From Stramonita haemastoma (lineage: Eukaryota; Mollusca; Gastropoda; Neogastropoda; Muricidae), in the NCBI GenBank assembly GCA_030674155.1, contig CM060320.1, forward strand, positions 13,687,020-13,751,019: a stretch of 64,000 nucleotides of DNA, in the 5' to 3' direction. Within the stretch, counting starts at the first letter, position 1; each line of letters starts with the position of its first letter. Shown in pieces: positions 57,982 through 64,000 of this stretch. The notes beneath the pieces were generated by a model, which searched no databases, was not told the DNA's origin, and saw only the letters and a program-made list of their open reading frames with translations. The position numbers and the translations under genes were made by a program.

Positions 57982-58181
57982 ATTGATTGATTGATTGATT
58001 GAAGCCTGATATATTTACAGCTATACTCATTTTTCTTATGATACAATACAATAAATTGGCAAGTATTTGAGTACCTTTCAGAGGCAACATCATTTTCAAT
58101 GTCTGAAGTGGCATGTCTGGAATTATCCTCTGAGGTTGATGATGATGATGTTAAGAAATCCTGAGTCTCTTGTGACATCAT
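51244..58181 (-). CDS. MBIP: MBIP, MAP3K12-binding inhibitory protein 1 (8 exons)
   Basis: In vertebrates MBIP binds and inhibits the MAP3K12/DLK kinase and is a structural subunit of the ATAC histone acetyltransferase complex. Exons on the - strand: 58181-58075, 57146-57071, 55593-55500, 54911-54672, 53998-53957 (optional), 53866-53775, 53089-53003, 51324-51244. Phases agree throughout; product 272 residues (258 without the 42-nt exon). Diagnostic matches to human MBIP: NSCARVDSVYVG (NSCARTDAIF), SHVRVTRIVNTQGPQ (SHVKVSRVVNTYGPQ), VEERLKNAEEHL (VEERLQNIEAHL), LSGLSPEYF (LEGISPEYF) and ISEIDQRMHSLQEKL (LAELDEKISALKQAL), including leucine-zipper-like heptads. It lacks the first ~100 residues of human MBIP. 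The start is the first ATG after an in-frame upstream stop. Convergent with ANAPC1. Confidence 0.93.
52183..52420 (+). mobile_element. SINE-A fragment, diverged
   Basis: TTTCTGGAGTTAACATCAGT…CCCGGAAAGCCC…ACATGTTAAAACCC; head reduced to TAGTGGTTAGGG, tail decayed. Confidence 0.75.
52660..52927 (-). mobile_element. SINE-B copy, near full length
   Basis: Reverse of the SINE-B tail (CCAATAACCTGTGTGGTCGT), body (GGTACCCATTTACAGTTGGG) and head (CTCTGACCACTGAGCTATCC). Confidence 0.88.
53003..53089 (-). CDS. MBIP: MBIP exon 7
   Basis: Acceptor tttccctccag, donor gtgagt; 29 codons. It encodes KMPQPKVNRRKIAKPEPPPE ALPPTKLKI, a basic, Pro-rich linker as in human GKRRKVQPPQQ. Confidence 0.92.
53684..53793 (-). 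repeat. 55-bp perfect tandem duplication across the MBIP exon 6 donor
   Basis: Units 53739-53793 and 53684-53738 are essentially identical. Each contains AGAGTACTTTGAAAATGGGG then TGGGTAGC, i.e. the last 19 exon bases, the donor and 35 intron bases. The second donor lies at 53719-53718. Confidence 0.95.
53775..53866 (-). CDS. MBIP: MBIP exon 6
   Basis: Acceptor ttgctgtgcag, donor gtgggt; ends phase 0. It encodes DLFSRLKAVEENILFLSGLS PEYF, matching human DIYQRIKKLEDKILELEGISPEYF. Its 3' end and donor are duplicated. Confidence 0.95.
53957..53998 (-). CDS. MBIP: MBIP exon 5, possible 42-nt cassette exon
   Basis: Acceptor gctcttcatag, donor gtaagt; phase 1 at both ends, so inclusion or skipping keeps the frame. 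It would encode KAARAAHFHIDYC. Human MBIP has only a short linker here, so it may be optional or spurious. Confidence 0.45.
54440..54645 (+). repeat. Dispersed repeat family F, copy 3
   Basis: AACATCACTCAGTCAAAAGT…AAGTGTGGTCAGTTCCTGCT…GTGGGGGAAACTGACAGCTG. This is the most complete copy; it lies in MBIP intron 4. Confidence 0.8.
54672..54911 (-). CDS. MBIP: MBIP exon 4
   Basis: Acceptor tctctttcag, donor gtaagt; 240 nt. It carries the most diagnostic stretch (EEQNSCARVDSVYVGHVGGS, then SHVRVTRIVNTQGPQ and SVEERLKNAEEHLNIPT). Confidence 0.95.
55245..55318 (+). repeat. Dispersed repeat family E
   Basis: CCAGGCACTTAAAGGCAGCG…TTTTTGCTCATA matches 880-950. Confidence 0.6.
55333..55492 (+). repeat. 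(AGCAGTAGCAGAAAAAGAAGAAGA)n minisatellite
   Basis: Six to seven units of 21-27 bp made of GAA and GCA triplets, ending 8 bases from the MBIP exon 3 donor. Confidence 0.92.
55500..55593 (-). CDS. MBIP: MBIP exon 3
   Basis: Acceptor tgtgtgcag, donor gttagt. It encodes VKRRITAFMTSKRMEISDNN IREFC, matching human IDRRISAFIERKQAEINENNVREFC. A GAA/GCA-rich minisatellite lies directly after its donor. Confidence 0.93.
55642..55668. repeat. (G)n homopolymer of about 27
   Basis: Long uninterrupted G run in MBIP intron 2, a likely G-quadruplex and a place where read length calls are unreliable. Confidence 0.9.
55931..56280 (+). mobile_element. SINE-A copy, full length
   Basis: Head GGGGACGGATAGCCTAGTGG, B-box GGTTCCAGTCC, body GGAGTTAACATCAGTGCCGA, tail TTATCCTCGATATAAAAG then (AAAT)n. 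The best-preserved SINE-A here. Confidence 0.93.
56592..56957 (-). mobile_element. SINE-D copy with tRNA-like head
   Basis: On the - strand the head reads GCCGCCATGGTGCAGTGGTT with B-box GGTTCGATTCC, followed by a body that runs to GATGATGTAATG... and shares 170 bp with 17022-17193. Confidence 0.82.
57071..57146 (-). CDS. MBIP: MBIP exon 2
   Basis: Acceptor tttgtgaag, donor gtatga; ends phase 0. It encodes TTDESMVQIRASPSE, matching human FDPEVVQIKAGKAE. Confidence 0.85.
57750..57790. repeat. (ATT)n microsatellite
   Basis: About 13 ATT units. Confidence 0.92.
57896..58001. repeat. (GA)n then (GATT)n microsatellite
   Basis: About 40 GA units, broken twice by GGAG, then six GATT units, 75 bp past the MBIP exon 1 donor. 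Confidence 0.93.
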
Positions 58182-58247
58182 GATCTCCACGCAACACTTA
58201 CTCCCATAAACTGTCCCCTCAACTCACAGCTCCAACATGTAGTACTT
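58075..58247 (-). CDS. MBIP: MBIP exon 1 (first coding; includes 5' UTR to 58247)
   Basis: Coding from ATG 58181-58179 (an ATG pair; the other at 58178) to 58075, donor gtactc. It encodes MMSQETQDFLTSSSSTSEDN... and ends two bases into a Ser codon. An in-frame TGA at 58226-58224 bounds the start. A good acceptor (cttccatttcag) precedes 58247, so an upstream non-coding exon is likely. Confidence 0.8.
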
Positions 58248-58302
58248 CTGAAATGGAAGATAAAAATTCAAAATATTTATTATTTTATTTATTCAGTTAA
58301 TT

Positions 58303-58468
58303 ATTCATCCTTTTGTATTGAAGATAATAGAATAAGCACACTCGTGCTTTTTTTACATCCAGTCCCCATATGTATGCAGTTTTTGTAAATCTTGTTGTCT
58401 ATTCCCACTGGCACACAATGGCCTACTCTTACAAAAAGCAGAACAGGATTTAACATGTGCATAAAATA
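58303..58468 (-). mobile_element. SINE-A 3' part
   Basis: GATAATAGAATAAGCAC to AACATGTGCATAAAA; 5'-truncated, 60 bp upstream of the MBIP 5' UTR exon. Confidence 0.83.
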
Positions 58469-59214
58469 GACTTATTTAGCCTACTGCTATTCCTCTTGCT
58501 AACTTGGAGTGAGAAGCAGGACAGCAGCAGTGAGACGAATCAGTCGGTGAGTAAAAAGATGATGGTTAGTGATAGCTATGGTGATGGAGGTTTGATGATC
58601 ATCATCATAATGATAATGATTGATGGTGGTGGTGGTAGCAGCACTTGATGATGATGATAACAATGACAGTGTTGGAGAGGGGGATGGTTGGTAGTATTGT
58701 ACTATTGATAATGGTGTCAGACGACTGCCATTACTGGAGGCAAGATGAATCAGTGAGTGAGAGGGGATCTGATACAGACATATACAAAATATTCAATGGG
58801 TTTAATGATCTGAACAAAGAGCACTTCTTTCAAGATTCAAAGAAAGACAAAACAAGAAACAGGGCAATGGAACAAGGGCAAGAAAGTTTACATTAGAGTT
58901 ACCAATCATTGGAACAGACTAACAAGTAACATCAAACTTCAAAGGAGCACCTAGTATTTGAATACCTTCAAGAACCTCATAGACAAAAATAAAGTACTGA
59001 AAAAAAAAAATATAATATTAATTATAGACTTTGATAATGAGGAAACTGAGCAACTTCAGCAAGTCAACAACCAGAACATGTATAGAAAAAAAAAGAAAAA
59101 AGGAAAAGAAAATCTCAATGAAGACAGAAAAAGATTAGAAACAGCTGGGGTATAAAAAGCCAAATCAGTTGTGTTTGAACAGTGTCTCCAATCCTGATCA
59201 TAGGGTATCTTTGA

Positions 59215-59400
59215 ACGAAAGCAATAATGATAATAATAATAATAATGATATAATAATACTAATAACAACAACAATAATAATGATGATAATAATAATAAAA
59301 AAAAAAAATAAAAAAATAAATAAAATGGAGGCTTATATAGCGCGAATTCCCAAACATGGGCTCACCGCGCTGTACAATCAAATCAATTAAGCAAATAACT
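59215..59400 (-). mobile_element. LINE 3' tail fragment
   Basis: On the - strand: GTACAGCGCGGTGAGCCC…CGCGCTATATAAGCCTCC then (TTATT)n. A tail of the same general AGCGC-TATA form but a different subfamily from 42460. Confidence 0.55.
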
Positions 59401-59833
59401 ATACATGATAGTCAGTTGATGGTATAGTCCTTAAATCGGATAACTCCACTGGGACTATAATACAATGAATCAACCCAAACCAATCAGCACAAAGCTAAAA
59501 ACGAAAGTAGTCGGTGTGAAAACTAATATTTGGCAGATCTTTTAGAGAGAGCAAGTCGCTCGATTTCCCACACCCCACACAAAGTTAATAGTTATCAAAT
59601 TGCAAAAGATCCTTTGTTTAGGGATAAAAACTGTTGAAATCTTTCGGGGATGCTCTCTTTATTGAGTCAATGGGTATGCAGCCCGCACACACAAATAACA
59701 GAAGTATCAAGTCCTACCCGTAGTGAAACAAAAGTCACCACTGTCCCTGTGGATGAGAAAACAAAACCGGAAAAAGGCCTAATGAAGGGACGTCATTCCC
59801 GTACAAGAATCAGAAGTACAAGAATCCGCGTTA

Positions 59834-60180
59834 GGCTACGCTCCAGTATTAGCTTGCGGGTTGTGAAGTATCTTTTATAGGCCGAGTGCGCGGGTCGTAA
59901 AAAATTTCGTTAATTTTCACAGGGCTTTTTTTAAGTATGAAAAAATGCACTGTGCACTCGTTTTGGGGATTGAGGACATAGAGCAATACCAGGTAGTCAC
60001 GAAAAAGTTGGAAATTATCATTAAAAAAAGGATCACTTGTGTTCCTACATTGTTGACCCTGCGAATGCATATTGCAGTTAGGAAGCTAGCATACTGCAAA
60101 GGACTGAGGGGGTACAGTGTTTGCTGAAAAAAAAGTTCAAAACTACCAAATCTGTGCTGAATCACATTTTTGAGTTGGAG
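59834..60180 (+). repeat. Dispersed repeat family H, copy 1
   Basis: GGCTACGCTCCAGTAT… ATGAAAAAATGCACTGTGCA… GCATATTGCAG… GTACAGTGTTTGCTGA… AACTACCAAATCTGTGC. Matches 62020-62690. Confidence 0.8.
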
Positions 60181-60639
60181 GATAGTCTCTCACAAAAAGT
60201 GGTTTTTATCTCTGTAGATGCCTTAGTACATGCGGTATGATATTAAGAGTCATAATTATAGAAAAACAAAAGGAAAAGTGCGTTTTTGTAAAGGCCCTGT
60301 GTAGGCCTAACCTGTTTATGTTGCTGGCAAACAATGACATAAACTCAGCTCTCTTCCACACACACACACACACTTTTTTTGGGGGGGGAGGGGGGTGCTT
60401 ATTGGTTGTGATAATAATTATCATAGTTAAATGTCAGGGGGTTTGTGAGTGCAGTTTTTGTATGTGTGCATGTAGTGAAGAACTGACACTGTGCTGTGAT
60501 GCATCACATTTTATATTATCATTAATACTATTCGTAATACTATGTACTATTGCATACATTGTACCAGATTTTCTTCCCACAAGACTTGCTATATTCAAGC
60601 CAGGCTGTCCTCTTCAGGGCTTTGGTGTCGCTATAAAAG

Positions 60640-60905
60640 CAGCCCCACCATAATCAAAGCTGCTAAAAAAAAAAAAGTGTCTATACATAACAGTAGAGCA
60701 CTCTCATGGTGCCGGTGTAACACGTTCAAAACACTACCATGCAATAAAGACTACTGTAGTGGTTTTGGCGTAAGGCTTTCATGCCATAACCACTACCGTA
60801 GTGACTTTTGCACATGCTGTAAACACTACCTTGGTGACTTTGGCATAGGCTATGAACACTATCTCCAAAACGATGGCACTGACAGATCAACGAATAGATA
60901 ACAAA
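60640..60905 (+). repeat. Degenerate tandem repeat, about 35 bp, ACACTACC…GTGACTTT…GGCATA
   Basis: Units such as AACCACTACCGTAGTGACTT, AAACACTACCTTGGTGACTT and TGGCATAGGCTATGAACACT. A related but inverted set lies at about 61270-61410. Confidence 0.65.
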
Positions 60906-61178
60906 CATTTATTCCAATAAATGGCCTACTGTAAGACATTCTCGACTTCTACAGCAGAAATACTTACCTGATAGACTATATGCAATTTTTTCAGCTTCAC
61001 ATTTTCTCATGTTACGCAAAATACTCAACAGGAATAGTCACAATAATTATAATGATAATGCTTCATGTGGGTTGATATAGTATTCCATAAAGGAAGGAGG
61101 TGAGGGTAGCACTTTTGATGTCATGACAGTAGTTTATGTAGCCTGATCATTGATGGGGATAGTGTTGTTGTTGTTGTT

Positions 61179-61179
<1 letters not shown>

Positions 61180-61251
<72 letters not shown>
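61180..61251. repeat. (GT)n microsatellite
   Basis: About 35 GT units between the two related repeat blocks. Confidence 0.93.
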
Positions 61252-61593
61252 ATACTTGAATAGTAATTTTTGCTTGAGGATAGTGTCATTGGCATAGCCA
61301 GAAATAGTGTTTTTGGCGTGAAGGCCTGTGCTATAAACAGTAGCCTACTGATCGCGCTTTCAGCGTTTGCCAAAATGACTATGGTAGTGTTTGTTGCATA
61401 GAGTGATTTGGGCTTATTACACCGGCAGTCAGTGAACCTGTTTACTCTATTAGCTAACGGTACGACTAAACCAGCAGTTTCGAAGTTCCTCGGCCTTGGC
61501 CTATCGCAAGTTCGACCTTGGCCCTTGAACCAAAGCCTAAGCCTAGTTGGAAGAAAAAGCGAAGTTAGGCCTAGTTTAGGCTAGTCTACCGCC

Positions 61594-61794
61594 ATGGCGT
61601 TGCTTCGAGGTTTAGTGGCGCGGGCCTTTGTCTTAGTGCTTGCTTCTCTGTATGGCATTGGGGCGGTGATAAAAATATTGTTGAAGATGATCCAGGTGGG
61701 CCCTGGTAAAATGTTGGTGCAGAAGAAAAGGTCAACGCCCCCGGCTTGTTTGCTGGACGAAAAGTTGGGCCGACACGGATACGTGTACTTGGAG
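61594..61794 (+). CDS. EPHX4: EPHX4-like exon 1
   Basis: 67 codons from ATG, donor gtaggg, phase 0. Encodes the signal-anchor and the PPACL...YVYLE linker. Confidence 0.9.
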
Positions 61795-63937
61795 GTAGGG
61801 CCTAGGTCTTGCTCTTTAACATGTGTGAATATTTTAAGAACACTAAAAAAAAAAAAAGCTGTTTCTAAATCCGTCTTTTTTGTTGTTGTTGGTACAGTCC
61901 TCAGTGTGATGGAAACAATTCAATTAACAACTTCAGTTCATAAGAAATGTTTGGAAACAAGACGCAGAAGAGGTTAGTGGTTGTGGAGTTACCTCCCTTC
62001 CATTGAAGGGAAGGCTACACTCCGGTAATATTTTTGGGGTCATGTAGCGTAGTATCTTCTCCAAAAACTGTTTGCTGGTTTTCACAGATTTTTCAAGGCA
62101 TGAAAAAATGCACTGTGTACTTGTTTAGGGGGTGGAAGCCGTAGACAAACACCATGTAGTGATGAGAAAGGGGTAAATAATCATTAAGTGAGGATTGGTT
62201 GTGTTCTTACAGGGTTGACCTGCCTGCAATGCATATTGTGGTTATTGTTATTGTTATTTTTTGTTAAATTCTTTTATATCGAGGGTAATGGAATAAGCAT
62301 TTATGTGCTTTTTATCATCCAGTCCCCATGTGTATGCAGTTTTGTAAATCTTGTCATCTGTTCCCACGGGCACACAATGGCCTACTCTTACAAAAAGCGA
62401 ACAGGCATGCTGTGTACCTGGGGCCTCGGTTTACAGTCTCAGTCTCATCCGAAAGACTTTTGGGGAGAGTGGAGTCAGCACTGATGTTAACTCCAGGGGA
62501 AAAATCCCCTCCAACGAACTCGGGTTGTTAAATTGCGAGCACTGTGTTCTGACCACTAGGCTATCCCATGGTGAGGCAGCTAGCAGACGACAAAGAACCA
62601 AGGGGGTAGTGTTTGCTGAATTTTTTTTTTTAAAGTTCAAACCTACCAAATTTGTGCAAAATCACATGAGTTTTGAATCAGGGGCTAGTGATGCCTAATG
62701 CAAGAGTTATATATGAAAATAGAAGGAAAAGTAGTAAAAATTAATACCTGTGTGTAGCCGAAATTAAGCTGCCTTTTGGATTCCTCTGCACCACACAGTG
62801 ACAACTAGAATTCTCTCCCTTTGGCTATTTTTAGAAACAATTGCTTTTAACTGTGAAAGCATAAATATTTTTTTTTGTTTTTTTTGTAAACAGACCAAAT
62901 ACATGACAAAGTTAATTCACAACAAAAGAGAGCAAAACTAACACGTAAATTTACCACCAAAACAATACAGATATTTTATTTATTATACTAATTTTATCTA
63001 TATCTAGAGGCTTTCCTAAATACACCTGTACAAAGACACATTGCCCACTGTCCCCATTCCTTATAAACAAATTGCCTACATTTGACAGTGGGACATGTGC
63101 ATCTGACACACATGGAATTAAGTCCAATTGGAAGAGGGTGGGCAGATATGGGGGTCAGAGCACCCTTTGATCTAAAGGGTCAGATACATGCAGTAGGCCT
63201 AGGCCTTCCCCTGTTGAGCCGGGTCTTGCTGCCTGGGGTCATCCCTCTTGTGGGGTGCATGTAGCTATTCTGCTGTTTCCCTGTCCTCCAGTTGACCCAG
63301 CTGGTTATGAATGGGTACTGTTCTCATCCATAGGGTAACATCCATGGGTTCAGGGAAGTATAATATGCTGGGAATCTGAGATCTGTGACATCTCACTCCA
63401 CAACTCATATTTACTTTTTGCTAATATACCATATGATATACAAAGACTTTTGAAAGCTAACAAATTTTGTCAACAGTTGATTACAGAAATTATCTTTTTA
63501 ACAGAGGGGAGAAATTATCTTTTTAACAGAGGGGAGGGTAAGATGGGTATGATATATCCTGTCTGGTGGATTCTGGTATGATTTATTTATATGATTATTA
63601 TTTTTAGTGTCATCATCATCACATGTTGTTGTTGTTGTTGCTGCTTTTTATAATTAAAAACAAAGGCGGGCAAAGGTCAAATATCCAACAGGTAACCACG
63701 CTCGACGCTGTTTAACTTGACTGGTGGAAAGCGAGCGTTCTGACCACTGAGCTATCCCGTCCCGTATTTTGCTGTTAAAAAAAAGAAGTAATTGCTGTGG
63801 TCCCTGTTGCAGAGCATCCGGATGCATTATGTGAGCAGTGGTGCCGAGGACAAGCCACTGATGCTGCTGCTTCACGGGTTTCCCGAATTCTGGTTTTCCT
63901 GGAGACACCAACTAACAGAACTGAGTGGAGACTACAG
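61594..63937 (+). CDS. EPHX4: EPHX4-like epoxide hydrolase, first two coding exons (3' end off window)
   Basis: Alpha/beta-hydrolase-fold epoxide hydrolase of the EPHX3/EPHX4 group, a membrane-anchored enzyme that opens lipid epoxides to diols. ATG 61594 has a good context (CCGCCATGG). Residues about 8-32 (ARAFVLVLASLYGIGAVIKI) form a hydrophobic N-terminal anchor, followed by PPACLLDEKLGRHGYVYLE (human EPHX4 PPACLSDPSLGTHCYVRIK). Exon 2 carries [19 protein letters not shown], with the HGxP oxyanion-hole motif. The nucleophile (GHDWGG) and His/Asp exons lie beyond 64000. EPHX3 is the alternative name; N-terminal spacing favours EPHX4. Confidence 0.9.
62020..62690 (+). repeat. Dispersed repeat family H, copy 2, interrupted by SINE-A
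   Basis: ATGAAAAAATGCACTGTGTA… GCATATTGTGG at 62100-62240, resuming at about 62572 with GGGGGTAGTGTTTGCTGA… CCTACCAAATTTGTGC. The gap is the SINE-A at 62268-62570. Confidence 0.82.
62268..62570 (-). mobile_element. SINE-A copy inserted in family H
   Basis: Reversed tail TATATCGAGGGTAATGGAAT to reversed head GACCACTAGGCTATCCCATG; a short internal deletion near 62404 removes the ACATGTTAAATCC segment. Confidence 0.87.
63270..63430 (+). mobile_element. SINE-B fragment, diverged
   Basis: GTTGACCCAGCTGGTTATGAATGGGTACTG…GAATCTGAGATCTGTGACAT resembles the SINE-B body and tail. Confidence 0.5.
63655..63768 (-). mobile_element. SINE-B head fragment
   Basis: GTTCTGACCACTGAGCTATC then CCGTCCCG, the reversed SINE-B tRNA-like head, ending 45 bp before EPHX4 exon 2. 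Confidence 0.75.
63813..63937 (+). CDS. EPHX4: EPHX4-like exon 2
   Basis: Acceptor ctgttgcag, donor gtagat; ends two bases into an Arg codon. It encodes [36 protein letters not shown]..., matching human [35 protein letters not shown]. Confidence 0.95.
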
Positions 63938-64000
63938 GTAGATAGATCTATTCAAAACTTGCTGTTGATTCAGTCATTTAAAAAAAAAATCTTTTGATGT

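Larger units (their letters stand above)
58248..61593. other. Intergenic region between divergent MBIP and EPHX4
   Basis: 3.3 kb with no convincing coding exon. It holds SINE-A, LINE-tail and family H repeats, a degenerate tandem array (60640-60905) and (GT)n at 61180-61251. The MBIP transcription start is not resolved. Confidence 0.6.

Noticed and set aside
59872..59879. TATAAAAG on the - strand as a possible MBIP TATA box
   Set aside because: The surrounding sequence (59834-60180) is a copy of dispersed repeat H, also present at 62020, so the motif is probably repeat-borne.

Overview
The window is animal nuclear DNA: long spliced genes, canonical GT/AG introns, dense (CA)n, (GA)n and pentanucleotide microsatellites, and many tRNA-derived SINE copies. 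The exons are clearly metazoan, and the repeat content (tRNA-head SINEs, 3' tails of LINEs with an AGCGCTATA motif, patchy CpG content) best fits a marine mollusc, probably a gastropod. The species assignment is an inference; no single sequence proves it. No operons, prokaryotic signals or CRISPR were seen.

Three protein genes are supported. (1) ANAPC1 (APC1, the scaffold subunit of the anaphase-promoting complex) fills 1093-46684 on the + strand. I could place 51 coding exons that join in phase from about residue 70 of the human protein to the stop codon; only the extreme N-terminus lies upstream of the window. The joined model is about 1,890 residues. Five exons (7, 8, 12, 20, 49) each need one extra C in a C-run to stay open; otherwise the gene is intact. 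(2) MBIP (MAP3K12-binding inhibitory protein, a subunit of the ATAC acetyltransferase complex) lies on the - strand, 58181 to 51244, in 8 exons, tail-to-tail with ANAPC1. (3) The first two coding exons of an EPHX4-type epoxide hydrolase lie on the + strand (61594-61794 and 63813-63937), head-to-head with MBIP and running off the right edge. ANAPC1 acts in cell-cycle ubiquitination, MBIP in chromatin/JNK-pathway regulation and EPHX4 in lipid epoxide metabolism; their adjacency implies no shared pathway.

The non-coding sequence is mostly repeats. Four tRNA-derived SINE families (named SINE-A to SINE-D here) recur, several nested with readable target-site duplications. There is a hAT-like non-autonomous element (3606-4552), a 5'-truncated LINE 3' end (42460-43055, - strand), a G-run minisatellite (about 19700-20510), and many simple repeats. 

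The main points for a second look are: a nine-fold 25-bp tandem array of 5' splice sites at the end of the ANAPC1 exon encoding the CDK-regulated '300s' loop; a wider pattern of tandem duplications anchored on splice sites in both ANAPC1 and MBIP; the five C-run frameshifts; and a CpG-undepleted island with an ATGGCGGCC-type start inside the largest ANAPC1 intron, which may be a nested promoter or exon.
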